DNA from: Aquiflexum sp. TKW24L
Lineage (GTDB): Bacteria; Bacteroidota; Bacteroidia; Cytophagales; Cyclobacteriaceae
Direction: 5' to 3'
NCBI RefSeq assembly: GCF_023502205.1
Contig: NZ_JAMFLG010000022.1
Span: 18,046 to 82,045, forward strand
DNA: 64,000 nucleotides
Shown here: positions 51,760 to 61,295 of the stretch, piece by piece
Layout: every line of letters begins with the position of its first letter
How positions within the stretch are numbered: the stretch's first letter is position 1
Notes under the pieces: model-generated
Told to the model about the DNA's origin: nothing
Seen by the model: only the letters and a program-made list of their open reading frames with translations
Databases searched by the model: none
Translations under genes and position numbers: made by a program

Positions 51760-52386
51760 TTGCCATTATCCAATTTTGTTTTGAAAAATAAAGCTTCCTA
51801 CCTCACCCTCGCTTCTGTATCCGAAGGCCTTTATAAAGAAAAAGGCAGTAAATTTTTATCATTTGCTTACCCCGTAAAAACTGAAGAGGAAATCAAAGAG
51901 GTATTGGATCTTCTGAGAAAAAAATATTACGATGCAAGGCACCATTGTTTTGCGTACACCCTCGGCAAAGAAAAAGACATATTCCGTGCTAATGATGACG
52001 GTGAACCAAACCACTCTGCAGGTGATCCCATCCTTGGTCAAATCAGGTCACATTCCTTGACCAATGTACTGATTGTCGTAGTTAGGTATTTTGGAGGCAC
52101 CAAATTGGGAGTTGGTGGTTTGATTACTGCGAACCGGACAGCAGCTGCAGAAGCAATAGCCAATAATCAAATTATTGAAAAGGAGGACAGAAAAGAAATC
52201 TATCTGAATTTTGACTATCTGGAAATGAACAAAGTGATGAAAATGGTCAAAGACTTTGATTTGGAAATATCAGACCAAAAGTTTGACAATTTCTGTGAAA
52301 TCAAGTTATTGGTTCCTGACGGGATTTGGGAAACTGTCCTAGCAACAATAGAGGATTTGGGTGGAATCCTTATTGTTCAGGATTGA
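51760..52386 (+). CDS. YigZ/IMPACT family protein
   Basis: 208 residues. The conserved EGLYKEKGSKFLSFAYPV, ARHHCFAYTLG, DDGEPNHSAGDPILGQI and VVRYFGGTKLGVGGLITANRTAAAEAI segments identify the UPF0029 N-terminal domain; the C-terminal domain is the shorter DUF1949-type. Known relatives are implicated in translation control, but a biochemical role is not settled. No ATG precedes the conserved part; TTG at 51760 or TTG at 51781 is the start, the latter giving MKNKASYLTLASV. The 3' end overlaps the convergent exonuclease gene by 17 bases. Confidence 0.88.
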   Translation: MPLSNFVLKNKASYLTLASVSEGLYKEKGSKFLSFAYPVKTEEEIKEVLDLLRKKYYDARHHCFAYTLGKEKDIFRANDDGEPNHSAGDPILGQIRSHSLTNVLIVVVRYFGGTKLGVGGLITANRTAAAEAIANNQIIEKEDRKEIYLNFDYLEMNKVMKMVKDFDLEISDQKFDNFCEIKLLVPDGIWETVLATIEDLGGILIVQD

Positions 52387-52978
52387 GAAATGATTCTAGA
52401 TATCCCTGAAGGTGTAATTTTCTATAAATCTCACGACAGACCCAAGCGTCTGTAGCGGCATAGAGCAATTGTTTTTCGGTAAGAGATTGGGCTTCCCAGT
52501 TTGAAACCTGCTCCGATTTGGAGATTCTGACATTCAATACCATCGCAGCGAGGTTCCTGACTCCGACATTTTGAAAACCGACTTTTTTCAATTCTTCATT
52601 GAGGTCAAAGAAATTTTCAGGCAAGAAGCCAGCTCTCAATTTTTTCAAGGCTTTCAGGTCATCATGGACAGCTGCACCCACTTTGACAATGTTTTTTGCC
52701 TCCAACAATTCCTTTAGGATTCCCGGCATTCCTATTTGATTCAATCTGATCAAAAATGCCACATCATCCGTAGCTAACTGAAGCAATGCCACCTGATGTT
52801 GGGTTCCTTTGGTGAAGGAAGGTCTCGTTTCAGTATCAAATCCCACCAATTCATGCCGGCTGATTTCATCGATTACCTCTTTGATTTGTTCTTTTTTGTC
52901 AATCAAAATAATATCTCCCTCAAATTGACCAAGAGGTAAATCATTGATTTCGAATTTTGAGATTTTCATTGGTATCAT
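52370..52978 (-). CDS. 3'-5' exonuclease, DEDDy (RNase D-like)
   Basis: 202 residues. The three exonuclease motifs are present: GFDTET (first Asp and Glu), VGAAVHDDLKAL (second Asp) and YAATDAWVCREIY (Tyr and last Asp of DEDDy). There is no HRDC or other extra domain, so it is the short single-domain form found in many Bacteroidota; the target could be DNA or structured RNA. The start overlaps the nhaC stop by four bases (52975-52978), an unexpected pairing with a transporter. Convergent with yigZ. Confidence 0.92.
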   Translation of the reverse strand: MIPMKISKFEINDLPLGQFEGDIILIDKKEQIKEVIDEISRHELVGFDTETRPSFTKGTQHQVALLQLATDDVAFLIRLNQIGMPGILKELLEAKNIVKVGAAVHDDLKALKKLRAGFLPENFFDLNEELKKVGFQNVGVRNLAAMVLNVRISKSEQVSNWEAQSLTEKQLLYAATDAWVCREIYRKLHLQGYLESFLNPEQ

Positions 52979-54456
52979 GCGGCCAACTCCTTTCTTATCT
53001 CCTTCATTTCTTCTTCACTGTAATAGTTTATGCCCAATTTGAAATACCCGAATAGGACGGTCATGATCGGACTGATGATATTGAAAAAACAATAGGGTGC
53101 GTAAGCTAGAGTTGCTACCCCAAGTACCGAGGCTTGGGTGGCACCACAAGTATTCCATGGTATCAGTACAGATGTAACAGTAGCACTGTCCTCTAAAGTT
53201 CTACTAAGGTTTTCAGGTTTTAGTCCCCGCTTTCTATACACATTGGCGTACATCCTTCCTGGCACCAAAATCGCCAAATATTGGTCGGAGGTGGTGACAT
53301 TGAAAAACATACAAGTCGCTGCTGTCGAAGCAATCAGCGAACCTACAGAATGAACTTTCCTGATGACTGCTTCGGCCAATACCTTGAGCATGCCGCTTTC
53401 TTCCATGATCCCGCCAAAAGCCATGGCACACACGATCAGCCAAATGGTATTTAACATCCCTGACATTCCCCTCGTTATCAATAACTCATTCACAATCTCA
53501 TTGGAAGTGACCACACTTATACTTCCATAAAGCGCCATCATGACAGCTTTGAAGGACTGGTAAGCATATCCAAAATCAGGGCTACCTGCTATCAATTGGA
53601 TGATTTGAGGTTGGAAAATGATGGCAAATACACCGCCAAGGATAGCTCCTGCCAACAAGGCGGGAACTGCAGAAACTTTCTTCACAATCATGACAATAAC
53701 TACTATCGGAACGATAAAAAGCCATCCCGAAATATTGAATTGTCTCAAAATTACTTCCGAAATGTCCTTCACCTGATCCACGGAACCTTTTGCACCAGAA
53801 AAAACCCCTATAAGCCCAAATATGATCAGCGTGATAATCATGGTGGGAACTGTCGTTTTGGTCATGTGCCTGATGTGGGTAAACAAATCTGTGCCTGCCA
53901 TGGCCGGGGCAAGGTTGGTCGTATCAGACAGCGGAGACATCTTATCTCCAAAATAAGCTCCTGAAATAATGGCTCCACCGATCAATCCCTCTTCAAAACC
54001 CAAGGCTTTTCCAATCCCTAACAATGCCACACCAACAGTGGCAACAGTCGTCCAGCTACTACCTGTGGCTATTGATACAATCGCACAGACGATACAGGCA
54101 GCAATCAAAAATATGGTGGGGTTAAGGACCTGCAGTCCGAAATAGATCATCGCCGGAACGATTCCACTCAGCATCCATGTACCTGCCAAAGCTCCTATCA
54201 GCAATAATATCAAAATACTTGACATGGCGGAAGAGATGCTTTTTACAATTCCGTCCTGTAATGTTTCCCATCTATATTTGAGGCGGTAGACTGCCATGAG
54301 TCCTGCTACTGCTGCAGAAAGAATGAGTACCATTTGGTTTGAGCCTGAAAGTGCATCCGTACCAAAAATCCAGATATTGACGACCAACAAAACAATCAAG
54401 AAAGCAATTGGAAATAGGGCTTCTAAGACGGTGGGCTCTTTGTGTTTTGTTACCAT
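52975..54456 (-). CDS. nhaC: Na+/H+ antiporter NhaC family
   Basis: 493 residues with about 11-12 membrane segments and NhaC landmarks: ATGSSWTTVATVGVALLGIG, GGAIISGAYFGDKMSPLSDTTNLAPAMAGTDLFTHIRHM, and SVLIPWNTCGATQA near the C-terminus. It exports Na+ in exchange for H+, maintaining pH and sodium homeostasis; some family members exchange malate/lactate, so specificity is not certain. It overlaps the exonuclease gene downstream by four bases. The gap to the FAD oxidoreductase upstream is 49 bases. Confidence 0.92.
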   Translation of the reverse strand: MVTKHKEPTVLEALFPIAFLIVLLVVNIWIFGTDALSGSNQMVLILSAAVAGLMAVYRLKYRWETLQDGIVKSISSAMSSILILLLIGALAGTWMLSGIVPAMIYFGLQVLNPTIFLIAACIVCAIVSIATGSSWTTVATVGVALLGIGKALGFEEGLIGGAIISGAYFGDKMSPLSDTTNLAPAMAGTDLFTHIRHMTKTTVPTMIITLIIFGLIGVFSGAKGSVDQVKDISEVILRQFNISGWLFIVPIVVIVMIVKKVSAVPALLAGAILGGVFAIIFQPQIIQLIAGSPDFGYAYQSFKAVMMALYGSISVVTSNEIVNELLITRGMSGMLNTIWLIVCAMAFGGIMEESGMLKVLAEAVIRKVHSVGSLIASTAATCMFFNVTTSDQYLAILVPGRMYANVYRKRGLKPENLSRTLEDSATVTSVLIPWNTCGATQASVLGVATLAYAPYCFFNIISPIMTVLFGYFKLGINYYSEEEMKEIRKELAA

Positions 54457-54505
54457 TAAGTTTTTGTAAATTATAAAAAACTGAAATTAAGAATTTTTTG
54501 GAAAA

Positions 54506-55633
54506 TTACACCTCCGCAAGCAGGTTTACCAATTCTTCCGCCGTCTGCCAACCTATTGCAACCCCCATCCCACCTAACCTGACAGCAACTCCTACATTTT
54601 TACCAACCATTTCCACTATTGGTTTTTTATTTTTACCGAAAGCCATGATGCCTGTCCATTCCATATCTATTTCAACCTCGGTATTGGGAAGAATGATTTC
54701 CTTCAGGATATGAAGCAGGTACGCTTTGATTTTTGGATTTGTTTCCATCGAAAGGGTGTTTTCTCCGTCAAAATCAATATTTCTTCCTCCACCTAGAAGG
54801 ATACGATCCTCCACTTTTCTAAAATAAACATAGCCCTTGTCAAAATGGAATGTTCCGATAAGTGGGATTTCTTGCTTAATCGGTTTGGTCACCATGACCA
54901 GTCCCCTACCCGGCTGGATATCCAATCCGGGAAAGAGCAGGTTGGTAAACGCATTGGTACAGATGGCGATTTTATCAGCCTGAAAGCCTATATCCTCACT
55001 CTCAGAGGGGTTTTGGACAAAGACTTTTCTATTCTCCACCTCAATTTTCGAAACCTTTGACCCGGTCAAGATTTTAATATTCAGCTCTTGGCATTTTTCC
55101 CAAAGGGACAACAGGAACCGACCTGAATCCAACTCCCCTTCAAATTTATTCCTGATTACTGCCTGCACTTTGTCTGAAAACCCAAATGGCTTGATATCCT
55201 CCACTTGTTCAAAAACCGATTCTTTGAAAATAGGATCAAGCAAATGGTTGATTTTATCGATGGATTTCATGGCATCCATTTCCTTTTCGGTCAGTAGCTC
55301 TAATCCGCCGGTGTGCAAATAACCAAGATGCTCATCTCCAAAAAATTCCCTTATGGACAGCAACCCACGGTATCTTTTTTTGACCAATTGCAGGACTTCC
55401 GATTCCGACATGTGGTTGAGGTCATCCAAGATTTCGGTCAAACTCCCAAAACAGGCAAAACCCGCATTTTTGGAACTCGCTCCGCTTGGAAAAACCCCCC
55501 TTTCAAGAACAAGTACTTTGGAAAGGGGATGTATTGTTTTATATTGAATAGCGGTTGATAGCCCCACAATACCGCCTCCGATGACGATCAAATCATGGTT
55601 GACAAAGTGTTTCTTTTCCCAATAACTCAACAT
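54506..55633 (-). CDS. FAD-dependent oxidoreductase, DAO family, second
   Basis: 375 residues. GGGIVGLSTAIQYK (about 18-31) is the FAD-binding motif and RGVFPSGASSKNAGFACFGS the glycine-rich second FAD contact seen in glycine-oxidase/DadA-like proteins; the C-terminus has MEWTGIMAFGKNKKPIVEMVGKNV, the usual substrate-side strand. Substrate unknown. It is not closely similar to the oxidoreductase at 42207-43256, so they are different branches. Probably co-transcribed with nhaC. Confidence 0.88.
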   Translation of the reverse strand: MLSYWEKKHFVNHDLIVIGGGIVGLSTAIQYKTIHPLSKVLVLERGVFPSGASSKNAGFACFGSLTEILDDLNHMSESEVLQLVKKRYRGLLSIREFFGDEHLGYLHTGGLELLTEKEMDAMKSIDKINHLLDPIFKESVFEQVEDIKPFGFSDKVQAVIRNKFEGELDSGRFLLSLWEKCQELNIKILTGSKVSKIEVENRKVFVQNPSESEDIGFQADKIAICTNAFTNLLFPGLDIQPGRGLVMVTKPIKQEIPLIGTFHFDKGYVYFRKVEDRILLGGGRNIDFDGENTLSMETNPKIKAYLLHILKEIILPNTEVEIDMEWTGIMAFGKNKKPIVEMVGKNVGVAVRLGGMGVAIGWQTAEELVNLLAEV

Positions 55634-55721
55634 TATTTTTAATTCTAAGGAGATAATTACAGGCTATTTATTAATTTAATGGAGATAAACCAAAACTATC
55701 CCACTTTCACCCAGAATATCT

Positions 55722-56201
55722 ATGAGAAAAATCGATGAACTCCTCTTGGAATATGGCGAAAGCCACCAAAATGAAACCAATAAAACCATCCATTGGATCT
55801 GTGTGCCCGCCATATTTTTTAGTATTGTGGCATTGGTTTATTCTATTCCCTCTGACTCATTAAAGTCGCTCATGCCATTCATTGGGGATTTTGCTAATTG
55901 GGCAAGCTTGGCCTTATTGGTTGTCTTATTCTACTATGTCTCATTATCGCCTCCATTGGCATTGGGTATGTTTTTCTTTGCCGCTTTATGTCTTGCGGTT
56001 GCTAATCTGATTTCCCTCGTTTCTCCTGTCCCGCTTTGGGCCATCAGCATTGCAATATTTATTTTGGCTTGGATATTCCAGTTTTATGGACATAAAATTG
56101 AAGGAAAAAAGCCCTCCTTTTTCAAGGATGTTCAGTTTTTGATGATTGGTCCTGCATGGCTGATGCACTTCATTTACAAAAAATTGGGACTTTCCTATTG
56201 A
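55722..56201 (+). CDS. Mpo1-like (DUF962) membrane protein
   Basis: 159 residues with about four membrane segments (28-46, 62-78, 82-100, 106-126). The DUF962 signature Y-x-x-x-H-x-N-x-x-N-x-x-x-H (YGESHQNETNKTIHW, 11-25) and the C-terminal FQFYGHKIEGKKPSFFKD followed by GPAWLMHF carry the histidines that in yeast Mpo1 bind iron for alpha-oxidation of 2-hydroxy fatty acids. A similar lipid role here is inferred from family only. Single gene, divergent from the FAD oxidoreductase. Confidence 0.9.
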   Translation: MRKIDELLLEYGESHQNETNKTIHWICVPAIFFSIVALVYSIPSDSLKSLMPFIGDFANWASLALLVVLFYYVSLSPPLALGMFFFAALCLAVANLISLVSPVPLWAISIAIFILAWIFQFYGHKIEGKKPSFFKDVQFLMIGPAWLMHFIYKKLGLSY

Positions 56202-56361
56202 CCATGATGAAAGGAAAAGACCAATTTTTTTAAGGTATCCGCCTAAATCTTTTTCTTGCATTTTATCATTCTGAAGGTGCCATAGGTATTTCTTTCCTGA
56301 AATTGCTACCGTTTAAAGTCGTATTTTTAGAAATCCGAAAAATCCATTAACGCTGCAAAAA

Positions 56362-58377
56362 ATGCTGAACCAAATTTTTTCCAATGTAGGAATTCCCATG
56401 CTCTCCGATATCGTTTTGATTTTTGGCTTGGCTACCTTGGTGATTTTGCTTTTTATGCGGTTCAAAATCCCCACCATCATCGGGTTTTTATTTACCGGAG
56501 CTTTAGCAGGTCCATATGGTTTATCTTTGGTCAATGCCTCCACGACAGTAGATGCATTTTCCGAAATCGGGGTCGTTTTACTTTTATTTGTGATTGGTTT
56601 GGAATTTTCACTGAAAAGCCTCCTTTCCATCAAAAAAGCTGTTTTTATTGGAGGCTCACTTCAGGTATTTCTGACGATTTTTGTATCGACTTTTATTGCT
56701 CATTTTTTTGGGTTTGATTGGAATGTGGCGGTTTTTATAGGATTTCTTTTCTCCTTAAGTTCCACAGCAATAGTCCTCAAATTATTGCAGGAAGGAGGAC
56801 AAGTAAACACCATCTCGGGAAGAACTACTTTGGCAATCCTTATATTTCAGGACGTAATCATCGTCCCTTTGATGCTCTTTATCCCAATGCTTGCCGGAGA
56901 GACGGAAAACATTGCACTTTCCCTGCTACTCATGGCAGGCAAAGGCCTAGGAGTCATCTTATTGACTTTTTTGAGTGCCAAATACCTGATTCCATCATTA
57001 CTTTTCCGTATTGCAAAAACCAGGAATGAAGAGCTCTTCCTGCTCAGTATCATTGTGATTTGCTTTGCCGTCGCTTACCTCACTTCCTTATTAGGGCTTT
57101 CTTTGGGTTTGGGCGCGTTTTTGGCAGGTTTGATCATCAGCGAATCTGACTACAGCCACCATGCTACCGGAAAAATCCTTCCATTTAGAGAAGTGTTTTT
57201 GAGTTTTTTCTTTGTGTCAGTCGGGATGCTCTTTGATATCGGATTTCTATTTTCAAATATCCTGCTCATTTTAGGCTTGACCGCATTGACCTTTTTGGTC
57301 AAGTTTATCATTGTTGCCTTTTCGGTGAGGACCATCGGACAAGGTTTCAAGGAAGCTTTTATCGTTGGTTTTTCTATATTTCAGATTGGTGAATTCTCCC
57401 TTTTACTTGCCAAAGAAGGCATGAAATATGAACTGATGGATCCTACTACTTACCAGTTTTTCCTTGCCATATCAATTTTGACCATGGCCATCACTCCCTT
57501 TTTATTGAACAAAAGAGAATCTCTTTCCTTAGGCCTCCTCAATCTGTCATTGCCTAGCAAACTCAACCAAAAATTCGGCAATGAAGATATTCCCAAAAAC
57601 ATAGCAGTTGAAACTAGTCTGAAGGACCATCTGGTTATCATTGGTTTTGGACTGAATGGGCACAACCTTGCCAAGGCTGCAAGATCAGCCAATATTCCTT
57701 ATGTGATCGTTGAAATGAATCCGGTAACGGTTAGAAAGGAAACAGCTAATGGGGAGCCTATTATTTTTGGCGATGCCTCTAATGAATCAGTGCTTGAGCA
57801 TGTCAAAATCCATAAAGCCCGAGTAGCAGTCATCGCCATATCCAATGCCGCAGCTACCAAAAGGATCATTTCCAATATCAGGTATATGACCACAAATCCC
57901 TACATCATAGTCAGAACCCGGTATGTAAATGAGATGGAAGAAAACCACAAACTCGGTGCAGATGAAGTGATACCTGAAGAATTCGAAACTTCCATTGAAA
58001 TTTTTACAAGGGTGTTGGGTAAATATCTGGTATCAAAACATGATATCGAACATTTCACAGAGGAAGTGAGGTCACACAATTATGAAATGTTCAGAAAACC
58101 TTCTGATAGGGAAAAGGGAAGATTAAAAATCGACCTGCCTGAAATAAATCTAGTCGGATTCAAAGTTGAAAAGGATTCAGGGAATTTTATTAATACTCCG
58201 CTCAAGGATGCTAAAATACGGGAACTGCTTGGCGTAAACATTGTGGCCATCAAGCGTGGGGATACGACAGTTTCTGAAATTACCGGAAACATGAAACTCA
58301 AACTCGGTGACCTAGTCTATGTGGTAGGCAAATCAGAGTCCCTCTTAGCTTTTGAAAAGGAAGTGGAAATAGATTGA
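56362..58377 (+). CDS. CPA2 cation:proton antiporter with RCK domains (KefB-like)
   Basis: 671 residues: about 12 membrane segments (12-385), including SSTAIVLKLLQEG and GAFLAGLIISESDY typical of K+/H+ antiporters; a TrkA-N (RCK) domain from about 420 with GFGLNGHNLAKAA and IFGDASNESVLEH; and a TrkA-C domain (about 585-670). The RCK part would sense NAD(H) or a nucleotide to gate K+ (or Na+) efflux. The start at 56362 is a normal ATG. It stands alone upstream of a repeat cluster. Confidence 0.93.
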   Translation: MLNQIFSNVGIPMLSDIVLIFGLATLVILLFMRFKIPTIIGFLFTGALAGPYGLSLVNASTTVDAFSEIGVVLLLFVIGLEFSLKSLLSIKKAVFIGGSLQVFLTIFVSTFIAHFFGFDWNVAVFIGFLFSLSSTAIVLKLLQEGGQVNTISGRTTLAILIFQDVIIVPLMLFIPMLAGETENIALSLLLMAGKGLGVILLTFLSAKYLIPSLLFRIAKTRNEELFLLSIIVICFAVAYLTSLLGLSLGLGAFLAGLIISESDYSHHATGKILPFREVFLSFFFVSVGMLFDIGFLFSNILLILGLTALTFLVKFIIVAFSVRTIGQGFKEAFIVGFSIFQIGEFSLLLAKEGMKYELMDPTTYQFFLAISILTMAITPFLLNKRESLSLGLLNLSLPSKLNQKFGNEDIPKNIAVETSLKDHLVIIGFGLNGHNLAKAARSANIPYVIVEMNPVTVRKETANGEPIIFGDASNESVLEHVKIHKARVAVIAISNAAATKRIISNIRYMTTNPYIIVRTRYVNEMEENHKLGADEVIPEEFETSIEIFTRVLGKYLVSKHDIEHFTEEVRSHNYEMFRKPSDREKGRLKIDLPEINLVGFKVEKDSGNFINTPLKDAKIRELLGVNIVAIKRGDTTVSEITGNMKLKLGDLVYVVGKSESLLAFEKEVEID

Positions 58378-58897
58378 AGGATTACTTCCACTTGCCAATT
58401 CCTACTTCCGTCTTCCGTCAGGTTCCTTGAGAATTTATATTTTTCCTAAAATCCTGAATGCTTGCTTTTTTTTTAACAAGGACATGTTATTGGTAAAAAA
58501 AATGATCAAACAAACCACTTTTGTGATTAAGCGATAATATATATCCCGTACCTAAAGGCACGGTCAATTGTCATAGATAATCTTATCCTACCCATATTTT
58601 GTCCCTAAAGGGACATCAAAACGCTGCGGTCTAATGTCCATCAATTATTATTTTTTCTCACCGAAAGTCCCTTTGGGGACTAAACGTGGGTAGAAAAAAA
58701 TGGCGGTGATTGATGTTTGTGCATTTAGGTTCAATCTATATTTCATACCTAAAGGCACTGCGGATTGAATCCCAAATCTTTATCCATATTTTGTCCCTAA
58801 AGGGACCGTAAACCCCGCTGATATTAAATCCAAAATAGGTCCTTTGTAGAAAATATGAATCGAAACCCGAATTTCTACTTCCTTTCTTATCAGAGGG
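58378..58897. other. Gene-free region holding a repeat cluster
   Basis: 520 bases between convergent genes with no credible reading frame. The middle (58547-58812) is filled by repeats listed separately; the first 160 bases show no structure beyond AT-richness. Confidence 0.6.
58547..58812. repeat. Cluster of CCTAAAGG / GTCCCTAAAGGGAC repeat units
   Basis: Two direct copies of a ~65-base unit: CGTACCTAAAGGCAC (58547-58561) ... CATATTTTGTCCCTAAAGGGAC (to 58614), and CATACCTAAAGGCAC (58744-58758) ... CATATTTTGTCCCTAAAGGGAC (to 58806). GTCCCTAAAGGGAC is itself a palindrome. Between them lies an inverted copy, AGTCCCTTTGGGGACT (58666-58681) followed by AAACGTGGGTAG, matching CTACCCA of unit 1 in reverse. 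Also GTGCATTTAGGT (58720-58731) mirrors ACCTAAAGGCAC. Confidence 0.75.
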
Positions 58898-61177
58898 TTA
58901 TTCAAGAAATTCAATCTTTCTGATTTTTTCGAGAGAGAGTTGGTTTTTATAGCTTTGGATATTGTCGATGATGGATTTTTTCTCCCGGGCAGTAAGTCGC
59001 CAATTCAATGATGCCCTTAGGATTTCCTGTTGGTTGGGATTGAATGCACCTTCCTGATCCGCCAAACCCCTTTCCTTAAGGTACTGCAAGGTGGAATATT
59101 CAAACTCAATTCGTTCCAAAAAGAAGGGCATGGATTCCCTCATCCTGTTGTAGGTGACTTCATTATTGAGAGTTTGCACATTGTCCCAGTTGATATAAAT
59201 GTTTTTGATCGGGGTAAAAAGCTTCTCAAATAGTGATGGTGGCTGTTTTTGCTGGATTTCCGAAAATTTTTCTGAATCCCTGATGGTAATCAATACCACG
59301 CCTGAGGTATTTTCTTTGATCCAATCCTGAAAAACATACATAAACCGAAGGGCATCCTGCACGCCAAAATTATCTGACAATCCCGAATCCATCGTCTCCA
59401 TCCTTGGGCTAGATGGCAACTGTACGTTTGGAGTGATAAATGGAAATGTAGCACCCATCCTCAAGGCGCTGATAAACCGGAGTTGATCGGCTTGGTGATC
59501 CGCAAAAAAACGCTGAAAATCTATTCCTTGGCTCTTCTCCTCCACGCCATCGGCCCTGTCCAAAGATATCCCCATATAGGACATCGGATACGGGGCTATA
59601 TACAGCTTCCTCCCATCATTGGTGATCAACGGCGTGACAGGAAGCATGGGGATTTTGCTTTCAAATTCCGGGATCCTGTACGCCGCTATCGGCTTTTCCA
59701 TGATTCCTTTGGTATTGATGTTGAATTGGTTTTCGAAGGCATACCCCCGGTCTTTGAGGTATTTCCGGTTATTGTAATGGAAAGACTGGTTTCTGATCAG
59801 GAGGTCATTGACCAATAAAGTGAAAATGATTGGATTGAGGTTGTCAGAAGAGATCTGATCGAGGTATTTGGGATCATACAAATCCAGCTTTTCATCCGCA
59901 GCCCTGAGATACAATTCCCTGAAAAAAGCAGCCCCCACAACCCCGCCCGATGCGCCGGTGACCATTTGGGTATGCTTGAAAAATTGGGCTGCACTTACTT
60001 TCTCCACTTCCTGCAAAACCCGGACAGTCCATAAAGCGGCCCGCTGCCCTCCCCCACTCGTGGCAACAAAAACTATTTTTGGCTTTGACCCTACGGGAAA
60101 CTTGGCCTTCCAATTTTCCAAAATCTTCAAAGCATATTGTTTGTCCTTTTCCACACTGTCTTGATGCAGAATCTTATTGAGTTGGTCAAGGTCATATACC
60201 GCAGGACTTGAATCATAATCCATCCCAAAAGCCGTATGTGGCCTATTGAGAATGTCGGTGCTGGACAATATATTAAATAAGAGTATTCCCGCGATCACGA
60301 TGGGAGTCGACCAATCTCTCAGCCAAAAGGCCAATGCACCTACCACCATTGTCAAGATCGAAAAAAGCAAAATGCTACTTGCGGCTGCAGGGATCTGCAA
60401 AAATAGATTTTCCCTAAACAAGCCCAAAACCAATATCAAACCGATCAACCCAATCTGAATCACCACCATATTGAGGTGGTTTTGGTCAAAGACACGCAGC
60501 AGCTGATGGGTTTCAAACCTTGCCAAATCCTGCCTCACCGGCCTAAATCTCAGGTTGATGTCTAAGTAATCTACCACCTTGTCTTTTGCTTTTTGACTTT
60601 CCTTGATCCGTCTGAGCATATTCGCTCTTGGAATTTTCGTCTTTCTAAGTCGTTTCTCCACGCTGTCTGCAAAAAGTTTGAAAAAGTCCTTATTGGTAAA
60701 AGCAAAATAAATAAAAATCAGAGTGTAAGTGGTCATGGACCCTGCCGCAAAACCCAAAAAATAAACCAGGATTATAGTATTATCATCATGCTCATTATCA
60801 AACTGAAATGTAATGAACGCCACAAGGTAAAGGATATAAAAACAAAAAGGAATAATCGAATTGTTGACACAATAATGGATAAAGGGTCGGGGGACGACCG
60901 CCAAGAATTTAAATTTTGCTCCATCCAAGATGTAGGTGGTCATGTGGAATGACATGGTGAAGATAGCAAGCGTCACGCCCACCAGAAAAAACCCCTGCCA
61001 GGAAACCTGATTCAGATACTCAGGATCGAGAAAAAGAAAGGGAATTCCCAAAACTGTTCCCAACTTCTGCAAAATGATCAGCGCCAACATTACCCACAGT
61101 GCCACCAGAAAAAGGTTCTTTTTCAGATGCAAAATCAACAGCTGGATCGGAAAACTATAGATGATTTTGTCCCACAT
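58898..61177 (-). CDS. Membrane-anchored patatin-like phospholipase
   Basis: 759 residues. The N-terminal half (about 1-330) holds about 7-8 membrane segments with basic cytosolic loops (RRIKESQKAKDKVVDYLD); the C-terminal half is a patatin domain with the oxyanion loop SGGGQRAALWT (about 375-385), nucleophile elbow G-A-S410-G-G, and the catalytic Asp597 in MDSGLSDNFG. This predicts a serine acyl-hydrolase acting on membrane lipids. The membrane-plus-patatin layout is unlike the common soluble or outer-membrane (PlpD) types. Convergent with the antiporter, divergent from the DUF4494 gene. Confidence 0.82.
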   Translation of the reverse strand: MWDKIIYSFPIQLLILHLKKNLFLVALWVMLALIILQKLGTVLGIPFLFLDPEYLNQVSWQGFFLVGVTLAIFTMSFHMTTYILDGAKFKFLAVVPRPFIHYCVNNSIIPFCFYILYLVAFITFQFDNEHDDNTIILVYFLGFAAGSMTTYTLIFIYFAFTNKDFFKLFADSVEKRLRKTKIPRANMLRRIKESQKAKDKVVDYLDINLRFRPVRQDLARFETHQLLRVFDQNHLNMVVIQIGLIGLILVLGLFRENLFLQIPAAASSILLFSILTMVVGALAFWLRDWSTPIVIAGILLFNILSSTDILNRPHTAFGMDYDSSPAVYDLDQLNKILHQDSVEKDKQYALKILENWKAKFPVGSKPKIVFVATSGGGQRAALWTVRVLQEVEKVSAAQFFKHTQMVTGASGGVVGAAFFRELYLRAADEKLDLYDPKYLDQISSDNLNPIIFTLLVNDLLIRNQSFHYNNRKYLKDRGYAFENQFNINTKGIMEKPIAAYRIPEFESKIPMLPVTPLITNDGRKLYIAPYPMSYMGISLDRADGVEEKSQGIDFQRFFADHQADQLRFISALRMGATFPFITPNVQLPSSPRMETMDSGLSDNFGVQDALRFMYVFQDWIKENTSGVVLITIRDSEKFSEIQQKQPPSLFEKLFTPIKNIYINWDNVQTLNNEVTYNRMRESMPFFLERIEFEYSTLQYLKERGLADQEGAFNPNQQEILRASLNWRLTAREKKSIIDNIQSYKNQLSLEKIRKIEFLE

Positions 61178-61239
61178 TGCCTCGTTGTTCAGCCAAAATA
61201 TAAGAGAATTTTAATTGAATTCTAAATCGACATTTTTCA

Positions 61240-61270
61240 TTGTGGCTTTTGCCAATATGACTTACCTTCG
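61240..61270 (+). promoter_or_regulatory. Promoter of DUF4494 gene
   Basis: TTG (61240-61242), 20-base spacer, TACCTTCG (61263-61270), one mismatch from TAnnTTTG, 25 bases before the ATG. Confidence 0.5.
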
Positions 61271-61295
61271 CTTCCTGAATTTGAAAAATTGAATT

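Noticed and set aside
58547..58812. CRISPR-like array from the GTCCCTAAAGGGAC repeats
   Set aside because: Units are few, unevenly spaced and partly inverted; spacers are themselves similar, unlike CRISPR.
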